A DNA stretch of 64,000 nucleotides from Notoacmeibacter marinus (GCF_002238045.1 NZ_NBYO01000002.1:1-64000), one strand, 5' to 3'; shown: positions 50,117 to 59,077, counted from the first letter of the stretch. Program-made: numbers and translations. The notes: generated by a model from the letters alone, not told the origin.

Positions 50117-50677
50117 TCAGACCTGCATGATCTCCTGCTCTTTTTCCGCAACGAGTTCATCGATCCGGCCGATCGTATCATCGGTCATCTTCTGCACGCG
50201 CTCCGAAAGCGTACGCCCGTCATCCTGGCTGATCTCGCTGGCCTTTTCCGCTTTTTTAACGGCATCCATTCCATCGCGCCGGACATGGCGTACCGCAACA
50301 CGCGCCTTTTCGGCATAATCATGGGCAATCTTCACCAGTTCCTTGCGGCGCTGTTCGTTCAACTCCGGCAACGGGATGCGCAAGGTCTGGCCATCGACGA
50401 TCGGGTTGAAGCCGAGATTGCTTTCGCGAATCGCCTTGTCGACCTTGCCGACCATCGTCTTGTCCCAGACATTCACGGCAATCATGCGCGCCTCCGGCAC
50501 GGTCACATTGGCCACCTGGTTGAGTGGCATCTGCGATCCATAGGCTTCAACGGTGATCGGATCGAGCAGGTTGGCCGAGGCCCGGCCGGTTCGCAGCGAG
50601 GCCAGATCGCTTTTGAAGGCGGTGATCGCGCCATCCATGCGGCGCTGGAAGTCGGAAAGATCGATGGCGTCTGCCAT
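50117..50677 (-). CDS. frr: Ribosome recycling factor
   Basis: A 186-residue protein that, with EF-G, splits the post-termination ribosome. Typical two-domain shape; signatures are [31 protein letters not shown] (about 18-48), and the C-terminal coiled coil with [14 protein letters not shown]. It lies 44 bases from uppS and 46 from pyrH on the minus strand. Confidence 0.97.
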   Translation of the reverse strand: MADAIDLSDFQRRMDGAITAFKSDLASLRTGRASANLLDPITVEAYGSQMPLNQVANVTVPEARMIAVNVWDKTMVGKVDKAIRESNLGFNPIVDGQTLRIPLPELNEQRRKELVKIAHDYAEKARVAVRHVRRDGMDAVKKAEKASEISQDDGRTLSERVQKMTDDTIGRIDELVAEKEQEIMQV

Positions 50678-50723
50678 AGGTTACTCCTGTCTCTTTGGTA
50701 ACCGGCCTGCGAAGCATTGGCTC

Positions 50724-51446
50724 CTAATGGGCCGGCACCAGCGTGTGGCGTCCCTCACCCGAAAGGACGGCGGCAAGCCCCCCTTCCTGCAACAGCGAAT
50801 AGACGATGATCGGAATTTGCGAGTCACGCGCAACGGCGACGGCGGCGGTGTCCATGACGCGAAGTCCACGGGCCAGCATGTCCTCGTGCGAAATGGTGTC
50901 GAAGCGCTCGGCATCCGGATTTTTCTGCGGATCGGCGGCGTAGATACCGTCGACCTGCGTCGCCTTCAGCAGCACGTCCGCGCCAATCTCGGCCGCGCGG
51001 AGCGCTGCGGCCGTATCGGTCGTGAAGAACGGATTGCCCGTTCCCGCCGCAAAGATGACCACCCTGCCCTCGGACAGATGCGCCATGGCCGATCGCTGGG
51101 TGAAGCTGTCGCAGATTTCGTCCATGGCGAGCGCCGACAGAACCACGCAGTCGACACCAGCCTGGCGGAGTGCGGTGCGCAGCGCCAGCGCGTTCATTAC
51201 GGTGGCGAGCATACCCATATGGTCGCCCGTCACCCGGTCGCCGCCCGTATCGGCGATCTGCACGCCGCGAAAAATGTTACCACCGCCGATGACGATGCCG
51301 ACGGACACACCCTTTTCCCAGACGGTGCGCACATCGGCCGCCAGACGGTCGCAAATCTTCTGGTCGATACCGAAAGCCCGATCCCCCATCAACGCTTCGC
51401 CCGATGCCTTGAGGAGAATGCGTTTGTACTGGGGCGCGTCGGCCAT
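50724..51446 (-). CDS. pyrH: UMP kinase
   Basis: A 240-residue hexameric kinase that makes UDP from UMP. Signatures: RILLKASGEALMG (about residues 8-20), VGIVIGGGNIFRG, TGDHMGMLATVMNALAL and ADVLLKATQVDGIYAADPQKN. The start at 51446 (ATGGCCGACGCG) is the family start; the longer frame to 51494 adds a non-homologous segment. A strong G/C hairpin lies upstream in the tsf-pyrH gap. Confidence 0.96.
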   Translation of the reverse strand: MADAPQYKRILLKASGEALMGDRAFGIDQKICDRLAADVRTVWEKGVSVGIVIGGGNIFRGVQIADTGGDRVTGDHMGMLATVMNALALRTALRQAGVDCVVLSALAMDEICDSFTQRSAMAHLSEGRVVIFAAGTGNPFFTTDTAAALRAAEIGADVLLKATQVDGIYAADPQKNPDAERFDTISHEDMLARGLRVMDTAAVAVARDSQIPIIVYSLLQEGGLAAVLSGEGRHTLVPAH

Positions 51447-51497
51447 GGAAAACAACTCGTCTTTGGGTATGCAATATGTCTCCGCCCGATACACGAA

Positions 51498-51523
51498 GGG
51501 CGCGGCGATGTCACGCCGCGCCC
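51498..51523. other. Perfect GC-rich hairpin in the tsf-pyrH gap
   Basis: A 10-bp perfect stem, GGGCGCGGCG against CGCCGCGCCC, with a six-base loop (ATGTCA). There is no downstream T run, so it is not a standard terminator; it may be an mRNA processing or stability element between tsf and pyrH. Confidence 0.55.
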
Positions 51524-51551
51524 CCGGTGATTTGAACAGAGATCGCTTTGC

Positions 51552-52469
51552 TTATTTGCCAGCGGCGGCAGCCACTTCGGCAGCGAAATCGTCCTCTTCC
51601 TTCTCGATGCCCTCGCCGACGAGGAAGCGGACGAAGCCGGTCAGCTCCGCATCGTCGCCGATGCCCGCATCCTTGAGCGCCTGCTCAACGGTGACATCCG
51701 GGTTCATCACGAAAGCCTGCTTCACCAGCGCCGATTCCTGATAGAATTTGCGCATACGGCCTTCCACCATCTTTTCGATGATGTTCTCCGGCTTGCCGGA
51801 TTCGCGGGCCTGCTCCACGAAGATCGCCTTTTCACGCTCGGCGACATCGGCCGGAATGTCGTCCGGCGTCAGGGCGACGGGGTTGACCGCTGCGACATGC
51901 ATGGCGACCTGACGGGCAAAAGCTGAGGCCTTCTCCTTGTCGCCAGACGTCTTGAGCGCGACCAGCACGCCGAGCTTGCCGAGATTGTCGGCAACAGCAT
52001 TGTGGATGTAGTGCGCGACAACGCCTTCCGGCTGCGACAGCTTCTGCGAGCGGCGAAGGGTCATGTTCTCGCCGATCGTACCGACAGCCTCGGAAATCGT
52101 GTCCTTGACGTTCTTCTCGCCACCCGGATAGGCGGCATTTGCAACGGCCTCGACCAAGCCGTCCGTGCCGAGCGCGCTCTGCGCGACATGGCGGACGATG
52201 GTCTGGAAGGCGTCATTGCGCGCAGCGAAATCGGTCTCGCAATTGACTTCGACCACGACGGCGCTGTTGGCATCCGAAGCGACGCCGATAAGGCCTTCGG
52301 CGGCTGTCCGGCCAGCTTTCTTGTCGGCCTTTGCGATGCCCTTGGCGCGCAGCCAGTCCACGGCGGCGTCGATGTCGCCATCGTTTTCCTGCAGCGCCTT
52401 CTTGCAGTCCATCATGCCGGCGCCGGTCTTCTCACGCAGCGCTTTCACGTCAGCAGCTGTAAAGCTCAT
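51552..52469 (-). CDS. tsf: Translation elongation factor Ts
   Basis: A 305-residue factor that exchanges GDP for GTP on EF-Tu. Signatures: [39 protein letters not shown] (about residues 5-43), [16 protein letters not shown] and the dimerisation-domain repeat. The start at 52469 (ATGAGCTTTACAGCTGC) is the family start; the frame extending to 52604 is unlike other EF-Ts. Downstream of rpsB on the minus strand, with 194 bases between. Confidence 0.96.
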   Translation of the reverse strand: MSFTAADVKALREKTGAGMMDCKKALQENDGDIDAAVDWLRAKGIAKADKKAGRTAAEGLIGVASDANSAVVVEVNCETDFAARNDAFQTIVRHVAQSALGTDGLVEAVANAAYPGGEKNVKDTISEAVGTIGENMTLRRSQKLSQPEGVVAHYIHNAVADNLGKLGVLVALKTSGDKEKASAFARQVAMHVAAVNPVALTPDDIPADVAEREKAIFVEQARESGKPENIIEKMVEGRMRKFYQESALVKQAFVMNPDVTVEQALKDAGIGDDAELTGFVRFLVGEGIEKEEDDFAAEVAAAAGK

Positions 52470-52663
52470 AATCTTGTTCCCGTAAGTCAGAGTTGTCTGG
52501 CGGTCGAAGCGCCATGGAAAGGCGCTACGCCAGAAATGAAACATTCTGAAACGAAGAAGCCGGAGACCGGCCACCCCGAGCATCGCTGGAAGGGGCGCGT
52601 TCATCCAGCTGTTTCAGAAATGGCGGCGGACACGATCGGCCCGCCGCGTTGTTCGCTCGGCGA

Positions 52664-53533
52664 TCAGGCGTCGCCCTTGAGCGCGTCGGTATCGAGCGGC
52701 GCGCTCTTGCCGGCGACATCGCTGTCGAGACCCGGCGCCGCGGTGCTGACGTTTTCGGCAGCTTCGCCACCGGCGGCCGGTGCTTCCAGCGTCTCTTCGA
52801 CAGCCGGTTCGGCGGATTCACCGACATCGATGCCCATCGAACCCTGCTGACGGGCGATGCCGTCCAGAGCGGCCTTGGCGATGAGATCAGCAAAGAGCGC
52901 GACGGCGCGCGCCGCATCGTCATTGGCCGGGATCGGATAATCGACGACTGCCGGATCGCAGTTGGAATCGACCAGCGCGACCACCGGAATGCCAAGCCGC
53001 TTGGCTTCCTGAATGGCGATGGCTTCCTTGTTGGTATCCACCACGAACATCAGGTCCGGCACCGAGCCCATATCCTTGATGCCGCCGAGGGCGCGGTCGA
53101 GCTTGTCGCGCTCGCGCTCCAGGTTCAGGCGCTCCTTCTTGGTGTAGCCCTGATCGTCGCCTTCCAGAAGGTCTTCCAGCTTGCGCAGGCGATTGATCGA
53201 ATTGGAGATCGTCTTCCAGTTCGTCATCATGCCGCCGAGCCAGCGCGAATTGACGTAGTACTGCGCCGAACGCTTGGCGGCGTCGGCGACCAGTTCGGAC
53301 GCCTGGCGCTTGGTGCCGACGAACAGCACGCGGCCGCCACCGGCCACGGTGTCGGACACGACCTTCAGCGCCTGGTGCAGCAGCGGCACGGTCTGCGACA
53401 GATCGATGATGTGAATATTGTTGCGGGCGCCGAAAATATAGGGCGCCATTTTCGGGTTCCAGCGGTGTGTCTGGTGTCCGAAATGCGCACCAGCTTCGAG
53501 AAGCTGACGCATGGAGAAGTCAGGCAGGGCCAT
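52664..53533 (-). CDS. rpsB: 30S ribosomal protein S2 with acidic tail
   Basis: A 289-residue ribosomal protein S2. Core signatures: [22 protein letters not shown] at the N-terminus, [27 protein letters not shown], and [36 protein letters not shown]. After about residue 232 there is an extra Ala/Glu/Gly-rich acidic tail of about 55 residues, absent from E. coli S2 but usual in Rhizobiales. The RBS AAAGGAT is eight bases before the ATG at 53533. An upstream structured leader may allow S2 autoregulation. Confidence 0.96.
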   Translation of the reverse strand: MALPDFSMRQLLEAGAHFGHQTHRWNPKMAPYIFGARNNIHIIDLSQTVPLLHQALKVVSDTVAGGGRVLFVGTKRQASELVADAAKRSAQYYVNSRWLGGMMTNWKTISNSINRLRKLEDLLEGDDQGYTKKERLNLERERDKLDRALGGIKDMGSVPDLMFVVDTNKEAIAIQEAKRLGIPVVALVDSNCDPAVVDYPIPANDDAARAVALFADLIAKAALDGIARQQGSMGIDVGESAEPAVEETLEAPAAGGEAAENVSTAAPGLDSDVAGKSAPLDTDALKGDA

Positions 53534-53570
53534 CTCATATCCTTTCCCGGTTGAACCTCCGCGAGCCAAA

Positions 53571-53595
53571 GGCAGGAACACTGCCACCGGTGGAC
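53571..53595 (-). promoter_or_regulatory. Structured 5' leader of rpsB
   Basis: About 40 bases before the rpsB start, GGCAG-GAACA-CTGCC (as read on the plus strand) forms a hairpin and overlaps the perfect palindrome CCACCGGTGG (53584-53593). Together with the long transcript start site distance this suggests a regulatory leader in which S2 may bind, a mechanism known for other S2 leaders. This is inference. Confidence 0.4.
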
Positions 53596-53648
53596 TGGAA
53601 CGGGATGTCTCCCCGCAAAGCCCGAAGCTCACGTGTGGAATGGTCGCG

Positions 53649-53677
53649 CAGATAGGCGAAAACGGGAGAGAGCGCAA
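53649..53677 (-). promoter_or_regulatory. Candidate rpsB promoter
   Basis: On the minus strand TTGCGC (53672-53677) and TATCTG (53649-53654) are 17 bases apart, about 115 bases upstream of the rpsB start. It would give a leader of roughly 110 bases. Confidence 0.55.
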
Positions 53678-53784
53678 GTGTGGATGGTAGATCGGTCAAT
53701 CCAAGCCGCTACATTGCGCTTAAGACTGTCTTTTCTGCAAAAGGCAATATGCTGCAGAACAACCTCATTGTTTGCGGTGGCAAG

Positions 53785-54552
53785 ATGCTCACTTCAATAG
53801 CGAGCCATAGAAAGTTCGCACCTCTCGCTTTTCTCGCCGCATTCTCCCTTTTGACGGCATCCTGTTCGGCGCAGGATGATTTTCGTCGGATCACCGTCGA
53901 TGACTGGAATATCGATATTCAGTGTACCGGATCGGATGACGCGGACGTCACCGTCTGGCTCGAACATGGCATCGGATCGCGCGCCGATGCCTCCGTCTGG
54001 ACATCCATCATGGACGAAGTCGGCAGCTTTGCTCATGTTTGCCGCTATCATCGTCCTGGCGCGGGGACGAGCCCCGCCAGCGCGCCATACGGCCCTGACA
54101 TTTATGTGCAAAGGCTTGGCGGCATTCTCGATAGAGTCGGCGCGCGCAAGCAGATCGTCGCAGTTGGGCATTCCTTTGGCGGGTACCCGGCACGCGTGAT
54201 GGCCCAGACATGGCCGGAGCGCGTGCGAGAGCTCGTCTTGATCGATTCCATCAGCGAGTCGCTCGGATTGCCGTTGGCCACGGGCGTATCGCGCTGGGAT
54301 GCCGTTCCCACCGGTTCCGAGTCGATCGATGTGCGCGCATTCGAGGCTGTCATGCAGCCTGCCCTTGGAGTGCCCGTGACGGTGATTTCCCGCGATCAGG
54401 ATGTTTCGCCAAACTGGGCCGCAGCCCAGCAGCATCTTCTATCGCTGAACCCTGCTTCTCGACTCATCACCGCTTCCAGCAGCGGTCACATGATTCCGCT
54501 GGATGATCCCGGGAGCATTCTCAGTGCAATTCGGGCTGCGGTTGAAAATTGA
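53785..54552 (+). CDS. Alpha/beta hydrolase, probable lipoprotein
   Basis: A 255-residue alpha/beta-fold hydrolase. The N-terminus has a lipoprotein-like signal, SLLTASCSAQ around residue 26, so it may be anchored at the cell envelope. The catalytic nucleophile is Ser in VAVGHSFGGYPARVM, the His is in SSSGHMIPLDDP near the C-terminus, and an acid should lie in the VISRDQDVSPNW region. The frame opens at 53680, but the start at 53785 is where the signal begins. The gene diverges from rpsB. The substrate is unknown. Confidence 0.8.
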   Translation: MLTSIASHRKFAPLAFLAAFSLLTASCSAQDDFRRITVDDWNIDIQCTGSDDADVTVWLEHGIGSRADASVWTSIMDEVGSFAHVCRYHRPGAGTSPASAPYGPDIYVQRLGGILDRVGARKQIVAVGHSFGGYPARVMAQTWPERVRELVLIDSISESLGLPLATGVSRWDAVPTGSESIDVRAFEAVMQPALGVPVTVISRDQDVSPNWAAAQQHLLSLNPASRLITASSSGHMIPLDDPGSILSAIRAAVEN

Positions 54553-54599
54553 TGATGCTTCGCGCGGCCCCGTATGGAAATACCCGCTCCCACCTCTCC

Positions 54600-55295
54600 T
54601 CAATCGAAGATCTCGCCAATGGCGGCCTGTTCGGCATCCTCCCAGCGGCGCACATCCTTGCTGACCGCCTCGATCTCCTTGTCGCTGAGGTGATGGGCGC
54701 CGTCGGCGTCGATGCGGCAGAGGCTGAACGGCTCTCCGACACTGGGCGACGTCAGGTCGAGCGCGCGCAGAACCCGCAGTACCGCCGCGCAGCCGAAGCG
54801 CAGCGACCGCTCGGTCAGGTGAAAGTGAGAGAGGAGCGAGCCGGCCTGCTGGGCCATGGGCGCGCCGCTGCCGATGGCGTGGAAGCCGATATCGGCATAA
54901 TGCCCGATCATGCCGGAGGGCGTGATCTCGATGATCCACGGCTCGCCGTCCCGCCATCCGGCGGCCATCACATAGGCCGACGGCGTGCCGCCGCCCTCTT
55001 CGCCCGGCACGTCGGTAATGAAGGTGTCGTAATGGTGACGCATGATCGGCAGGACCTGTTCCTGCAGCGCCCTTCCGATGTCCGGCGCTTCCAGGATCGC
55101 GGCGCTGTTTTCATTGAAACAGCGCTCGACATCGGTCAGCACGGATCGCGCGCCGCTGCCGCCCCATGCCGCTAGATCGCCGAGCGGATGCAGCTTTTCG
55201 GCGGGATAGGTCATGCCCCGCCCCTTGTCCGTGATCTGGGAGTCCGAGCCCAGCACGACTCCATCTTTGCACACGGTGGCCAGCACGACGGTCAT
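54600..55295 (-). CDS. Proteasome beta-subunit-like Ntn hydrolase
   Basis: A 231-residue protein that resembles a 20S proteasome beta subunit (peptidase family T1). Once the initiator Met is removed, Thr1 is the N-terminal residue, as in active beta subunits. Counting from Thr1, Asp17 (VVLGSD) and Lys33 (TYPAEK) lie exactly at the proteasome catalytic positions, and the GSGAPMA segment matches the Ser129 region. It is too long to be HslV (about 175 residues), and no HslU or alpha subunit lies nearby. Bacterial T1 homologues such as Anbu and BPH are known, but this gene has none of the usual Anbu operon partners. RBS AGAGGAT. The partner or substrate is unknown. Confidence 0.75.
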   Translation of the reverse strand: MTVVLATVCKDGVVLGSDSQITDKGRGMTYPAEKLHPLGDLAAWGGSGARSVLTDVERCFNENSAAILEAPDIGRALQEQVLPIMRHHYDTFITDVPGEEGGGTPSAYVMAAGWRDGEPWIIEITPSGMIGHYADIGFHAIGSGAPMAQQAGSLLSHFHLTERSLRFGCAAVLRVLRALDLTSPSVGEPFSLCRIDADGAHHLSDKEIEAVSKDVRRWEDAEQAAIGEIFD

Positions 55296-55423
55296 GGGGC
55301 GATCCTCTCGCGGTCAGGTCTCTTGACGGATCGGTCCGTCGATCACGTCGCTCCGGCAAACAATAGAAAGGGATGGGCCGTCCGCAACCGCGCGGCCCTC
55401 CGCCCGGGCAACAGTGTCTCGGC

Positions 55424-56566
55424 TTATGCCGCCTTGGTGATCGACAGCGCGTGGGTTTTCGCGTTGCGGCGCAGTTCATCCAGATGCATGGCGCGGAGCA
55501 GGGTCAAAATATCGTCATTGCCCGGCTTCGGCAGGCCGTCGCGCTCGGATTCCACGGCCTTCATCATACGGTAGCAGACTTCCTGAACGCCCATCGTGGT
55601 ACGGCCATCGGCGACTTCCCGCCACAGGCGGATGGCGTTGACAACGACATTGCCGCCGGATTCGGAGAGGCCCGCTTTTTTCAGAACGGCGGTCAGCGCA
55701 TTGCGACGACCGCGCGCCAGAATGGCGTCGGTGCGGATCTTGTCGTCGTCGAGAAGATTCTTGAGGACCGCCGACAGGAAGCCCAGCCGGCCATGCGCGG
55801 CCAGCCTGATGACGAAATGCTCGGTGAGATCGCCGCGAAGGCGGAAATGTTCGGCCAGCGCGGGATAGTCGGCCGCCGGCGTCTTGCTGACCAGTTCGAC
55901 GGATGCGCGATGGCACGCTTCGCGCAGAACGCGGGTGGAGCGCATCGGACCCATGAGACGCTTCAGAAGCGGCGCTTCGGTCAGCACCTCGCCGACCTTG
56001 ACCATGAGCAAATGCCGCACATCGCCCGGCAGATCGGAACGCGCGAACAAAGCCGTGCGGATGGCGCCGCTCTGGCCGAACCGTTCGGCGATGCGGCGAA
56101 GGGAGTGAGCGGCGAGTTTCGCGGCCGGGTTCTCGGCCAAGGACTGGCAGGCGTGCCGGTCGCCGAGTTCGGCGAGCGCCGCGCACACCACGGATGCGAT
56201 CGGCGCACGACGCGCGATAATCGCCTGTGTGCGCTTGTCGCCGTCCCTCACCCGTTCCACCAGGTCGGCGTCGGACAGAAGCGGTGAGCGCAACAGCACA
56301 TTGCCCGCCACATCCGGCTGATCGGCTGCCAGCGCCGCGACGATCTGGGGCGGCGCGCCGCGCACCGCGCAGAAGACATCGGCCAGCTTCTGGCGCACTT
56401 TCGGGCTCGGATCGTCCAGGAGCAGCGTCAGCGCCGCTTCCGCATTGGCCCGCTCCTCAAAGTCGAGATCGGATTGCAGCCAGGCCCGGGCCAGTGCATT
56501 GGCCGCATTCGCGCGCTGATCGACCTTTGCCGTTTCGAGCCATTTGAGAAAGTGCTGGACGATCAT
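55424..56566 (-). CDS. DUF2336 domain-containing protein
   Basis: A 380-residue alpha-helical protein of the DUF2336 family, found mainly in Alphaproteobacteria and of unknown function. It looks like a chain of HEAT-like helical pairs, e.g. DFEERANAEAALTLLLDDPSPKVRQKLADVF (about 35-65) and LADQPDVAGNVLLRSPLLSDADLVERV. No signal peptide. It is followed downstream, on the same strand and 128 bases later, by the proteasome-like gene. No mechanistic link is evident. Confidence 0.85.
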   Translation of the reverse strand: MIVQHFLKWLETAKVDQRANAANALARAWLQSDLDFEERANAEAALTLLLDDPSPKVRQKLADVFCAVRGAPPQIVAALAADQPDVAGNVLLRSPLLSDADLVERVRDGDKRTQAIIARRAPIASVVCAALAELGDRHACQSLAENPAAKLAAHSLRRIAERFGQSGAIRTALFARSDLPGDVRHLLMVKVGEVLTEAPLLKRLMGPMRSTRVLREACHRASVELVSKTPAADYPALAEHFRLRGDLTEHFVIRLAAHGRLGFLSAVLKNLLDDDKIRTDAILARGRRNALTAVLKKAGLSESGGNVVVNAIRLWREVADGRTTMGVQEVCYRMMKAVESERDGLPKPGNDDILTLLRAMHLDELRRNAKTHALSITKAA

Positions 56567-56668
56567 ACTGACGAACCTGAACGATGAGAAACTCTCGGCC
56601 CACCATGGCAGGCAAAAGGTTTACGTTCGGTTCACCATGATCGTCAGCTTCTCGCTAACCATGTGGCC

Positions 56669-57280
56669 TCAATCGGTAATCGGCCATTGCGGCCGGTCCA
56701 TCGTGAAGACCTCGTCGGTCGACAGATAGTCCATATAGCCGAGCCGGGCGAGAAGCCGCGCCGCGGTCACGTCGAAGCGCCCCTCGCGAAGGGCCCGCTC
56801 GGCAATGTGGACGCCGACCACCTGCCCCGTGACCAGATGGTTGTGCGTCGCCTTGCCATCGAGATCGGTGACGTGCCGCACCTCGATGACCTTGCATTCC
56901 AGCGACGCGACCGCCTCGGCGACGCGCGGTGCCGCCACCATTTCGCTATCGGCTCGCGTCAGGCCGGTCAGATCGAACTCCGAAACGTCGCTTGGCGCCG
57001 GGGCGGACGACAGATTGACCGCCTCGGCCAGGTCGCGCGAGGCGATATTGACGACGAACGCGCCGCTCTCTCCGGCGGCGCGGGCTGCGTCCTTGATCCC
57101 GACCGAGGAGAACACCACGATGGGCGGCTCCGAAGAGATCGCCATGAAAAAGGAATAGGGCGCCAGATTGTCCCGACCGACCGCATCGCGGGTGGATATC
57201 CAGCCGATGGGGCGCGGCGAAACCAGCGCCTTGAATGGGTCGTGCGGCAGGCCATGGCCGTCTTCGACGCGATAGAACAC
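56669..57280 (-). CDS. Flavin reductase-like FMN-binding protein
   Basis: A 203-residue split-barrel protein of the flavin reductase-like group, using FMN. Landmarks: ALVSPRPIGWISTRDAVGRDNLAPYSFFMAISSEPPIVVFSS (about residues 18-59), DAARAAGESGAFVVNIASRDLAEAVNLSSAP and the C-terminal DYLSTDEVFTMDRP. It lies five bases after the nitroreductase gene on the same strand, consistent with a flavin-dependent reductase pair. The substrate is unknown. Confidence 0.88.
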   Translation of the reverse strand: MFYRVEDGHGLPHDPFKALVSPRPIGWISTRDAVGRDNLAPYSFFMAISSEPPIVVFSSVGIKDAARAAGESGAFVVNIASRDLAEAVNLSSAPAPSDVSEFDLTGLTRADSEMVAAPRVAEAVASLECKVIEVRHVTDLDGKATHNHLVTGQVVGVHIAERALREGRFDVTAARLLARLGYMDYLSTDEVFTMDRPQWPITD

Positions 57281-57285
57281 AGAAA

Positions 57286-57876
57286 CTAGTCTCCGTTTGC
57301 ACTGGAAAATTCGGTGATGAGATCGTCAATGTCTGGACGCGCCCGATCGGCCACGGTCATCGCCGTTTTGCCGATATGCACGAAGCCGGCCACGCGCTCC
57401 TCTTCGCCGATGCCGAGAATGGCGCGCGCCTTGGCGTCGTCCGAATACCAGTTGGTGATCCAGTTGCCGCGATAGCCGAGCGCCGCGGCCGCATGGAGGA
57501 GGTTCATGCAGACCGCGCCGGCGCACAGGAACTGCTCCCATTCGGGGATCGGCTTCGGCCCGTTATCCCTCGCCGTGAAGACGACGCCGACCACGAGCGG
57601 CGCGCGGGAAAAGCGCTCTTCCTCCTTCTGCCGGGCAGCGGCGCTGAGCGGGCCGTCGCGCTCTTCCAGACGGCGGGCCAGCAACGTTCCCGCTTGGAAC
57701 CGCTGCTCCCCGCGATAGAGGATGAAGCGGAACGGCGTCAGCATACCGTGATCGGGCACACGCGCCGCAAGGGTGAGCATGGTTCGAATCGCCTCGTCAG
57801 AAACGTCCCCGCCGAGAGAAGCGATGGGCGGCGAGCGCCGCGTGGCCAGATGCTCCAGCAAGGCATCGTTCGTCAT
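57286..57876 (-). CDS. Nitroreductase family protein (YdjA-like)
   Basis: A 196-residue FMN-binding nitroreductase-fold protein. It begins LLEHLATRRSPPIASLGGDVSDEAIRTMLTLAARVPDHGMLTPFRFI, and the C-terminal part has LGYRGNWITNW. The RR(S)xP segment and the short length fit the single-subunit YdjA-like group. It directly precedes the flavin reductase-like gene, overlaps the open 5' extension of the divergent secreted-protein gene, and both transcripts face away from each other. Substrate unknown. Confidence 0.88.
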   Translation of the reverse strand: MTNDALLEHLATRRSPPIASLGGDVSDEAIRTMLTLAARVPDHGMLTPFRFILYRGEQRFQAGTLLARRLEERDGPLSAAARQKEEERFSRAPLVVGVVFTARDNGPKPIPEWEQFLCAGAVCMNLLHAAAALGYRGNWITNWYSDDAKARAILGIGEEERVAGFVHIGKTAMTVADRARPDIDDLITEFSSANGD

Positions 57877-57955
57877 GGAAGACCCTCATAGCCGACGGGA
57901 TATTCGATCGATCCCATGGCATGACGGTCTTGAAATTGCCACCCGCACGGGTTTG

Positions 57956-59077
57956 ATGACGACCATGAAAAGAATGCCGTTCCCTATCCTTGTTGCCAAA
58001 AGGACGTTCGCTGTCGCGATGGTGCTGGCGCTGGCCGTCCCGGCTCCGCTTCATGCGCAGAGTCGGCCCGGCGCCGGCCCTGGCGATGTGATTCCACCGA
58101 TGCCATTGCCGCCACCCGACCGCAAAGCTCCGCGATCCGATAACCCCTGGTCCGGTCAGCCCGACGTCAAGCCGACGCCACTGGTCTTGCCCGACATGCC
58201 GCGTATCAGGATTCGGCGTGGAAGCGGCGCCGGTGCCGGCACAGGTGAAATTCCCCGTGCGCGACCGCAGGGCGAAGGCGAACTGGTTTTGTCGGCCCGG
58301 CTTGTCGAGAATGGCGACGTGATTCCGTCGGGGCTGGTCTTCCGGGTCTTCGAGCCCGAAACGGGGCCGGAGGGAAAGCTGCCCCTCGTCGCGACAGCGT
58401 CGGGCGGAACGGCAAGGCTCAAGCTGCAGGCGGGGCCCTATCTCGTTCACGCCAGTTTCGGACGTGCCGGCGCCACGCGGCGGATCAATATCGTGCCAGA
58501 TCGCAAGAGCGCCGAAACGCTGATCCTCGATGCCGGCGGGCTGAAATTGTCTGCCCGGCTGCCCGAAGACGTACCGATCAGCGACAGCAAGGTGCGGTTC
58601 ACGATCTATGAAAAGCTGTCCGGCGTGCCGGATGAACGCGGGCCGCTCGTGCTGCCCGATGTCAGCCCCGGTTCCGTCATTCGGCTGCCGGCGGGCGATT
58701 ATCATATCGTTTCACGCTACGGCAAGGTGAACGCCTCGACCGGTGTCGACATCCGCGTCGATGCTGGCAAGCTCACCGACGCCTCGGTGGAAATTGCGGC
58801 ATCGGAAGTCACGCTGAAACTGGTGCGCAACGCCGGGGGCGAGGCCATTGCCGATACGTCCTGGGTCATCCAGTCCGATAGCGGCGAGAAGCTGGCGGAG
58901 CGGATCGGCGCTTTCACGACCCTGGTGCTGGCGGAGGGCGAGTACAACATCATCGCGCGCAATCGCGATCAGTTCTATACGCAGCAGATCAGCGTCGCGG
59001 CAGGCCGTTCCGACGAAGTCGAAGTCGTCGCAAATCAGACCAACAGGGCCGAAAGCAGCGAGTTTCTGCCCGATTAG
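57956..59077 (+). CDS. Secreted protein with three tandem beta-repeats
   Basis: A 373-residue exported protein without a named domain. The signal peptide runs to about residue 35 (ending PLHAQ). A Pro/Gly-rich low-complexity linker (about 36-107) is followed by three similar segments of about 80-88 residues, at about 109-192, 194-281 and 284-358. Each has a similar turn: LQAGPY (157-162), LPAGDY (244-249) and LAEGEY (325-330). These look like immunoglobulin-like or carboxypeptidase-regulatory-like beta-sandwiches. No catalytic residues are seen. The start could also be the ATG at 57965 or 57974; no clear RBS decides. Followed by the K+ channel gene 67 bases later. Confidence 0.75.
   Translation: MTTMKRMPFPILVAKRTFAVAMVLALAVPAPLHAQSRPGAGPGDVIPPMPLPPPDRKAPRSDNPWSGQPDVKPTPLVLPDMPRIRIRRGSGAGAGTGEIPRARPQGEGELVLSARLVENGDVIPSGLVFRVFEPETGPEGKLPLVATASGGTARLKLQAGPYLVHASFGRAGATRRINIVPDRKSAETLILDAGGLKLSARLPEDVPISDSKVRFTIYEKLSGVPDERGPLVLPDVSPGSVIRLPAGDYHIVSRYGKVNASTGVDIRVDAGKLTDASVEIAASEVTLKLVRNAGGEAIADTSWVIQSDSGEKLAERIGAFTTLVLAEGEYNIIARNRDQFYTQQISVAAGRSDEVEVVANQTNRAESSEFLPD

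Noticed and set aside
54600-55295. Calling the T1-family protein HslV
   Set aside because: HslV is about 175 residues and lies next to hslU; this protein is 231 residues and no hslU is present.
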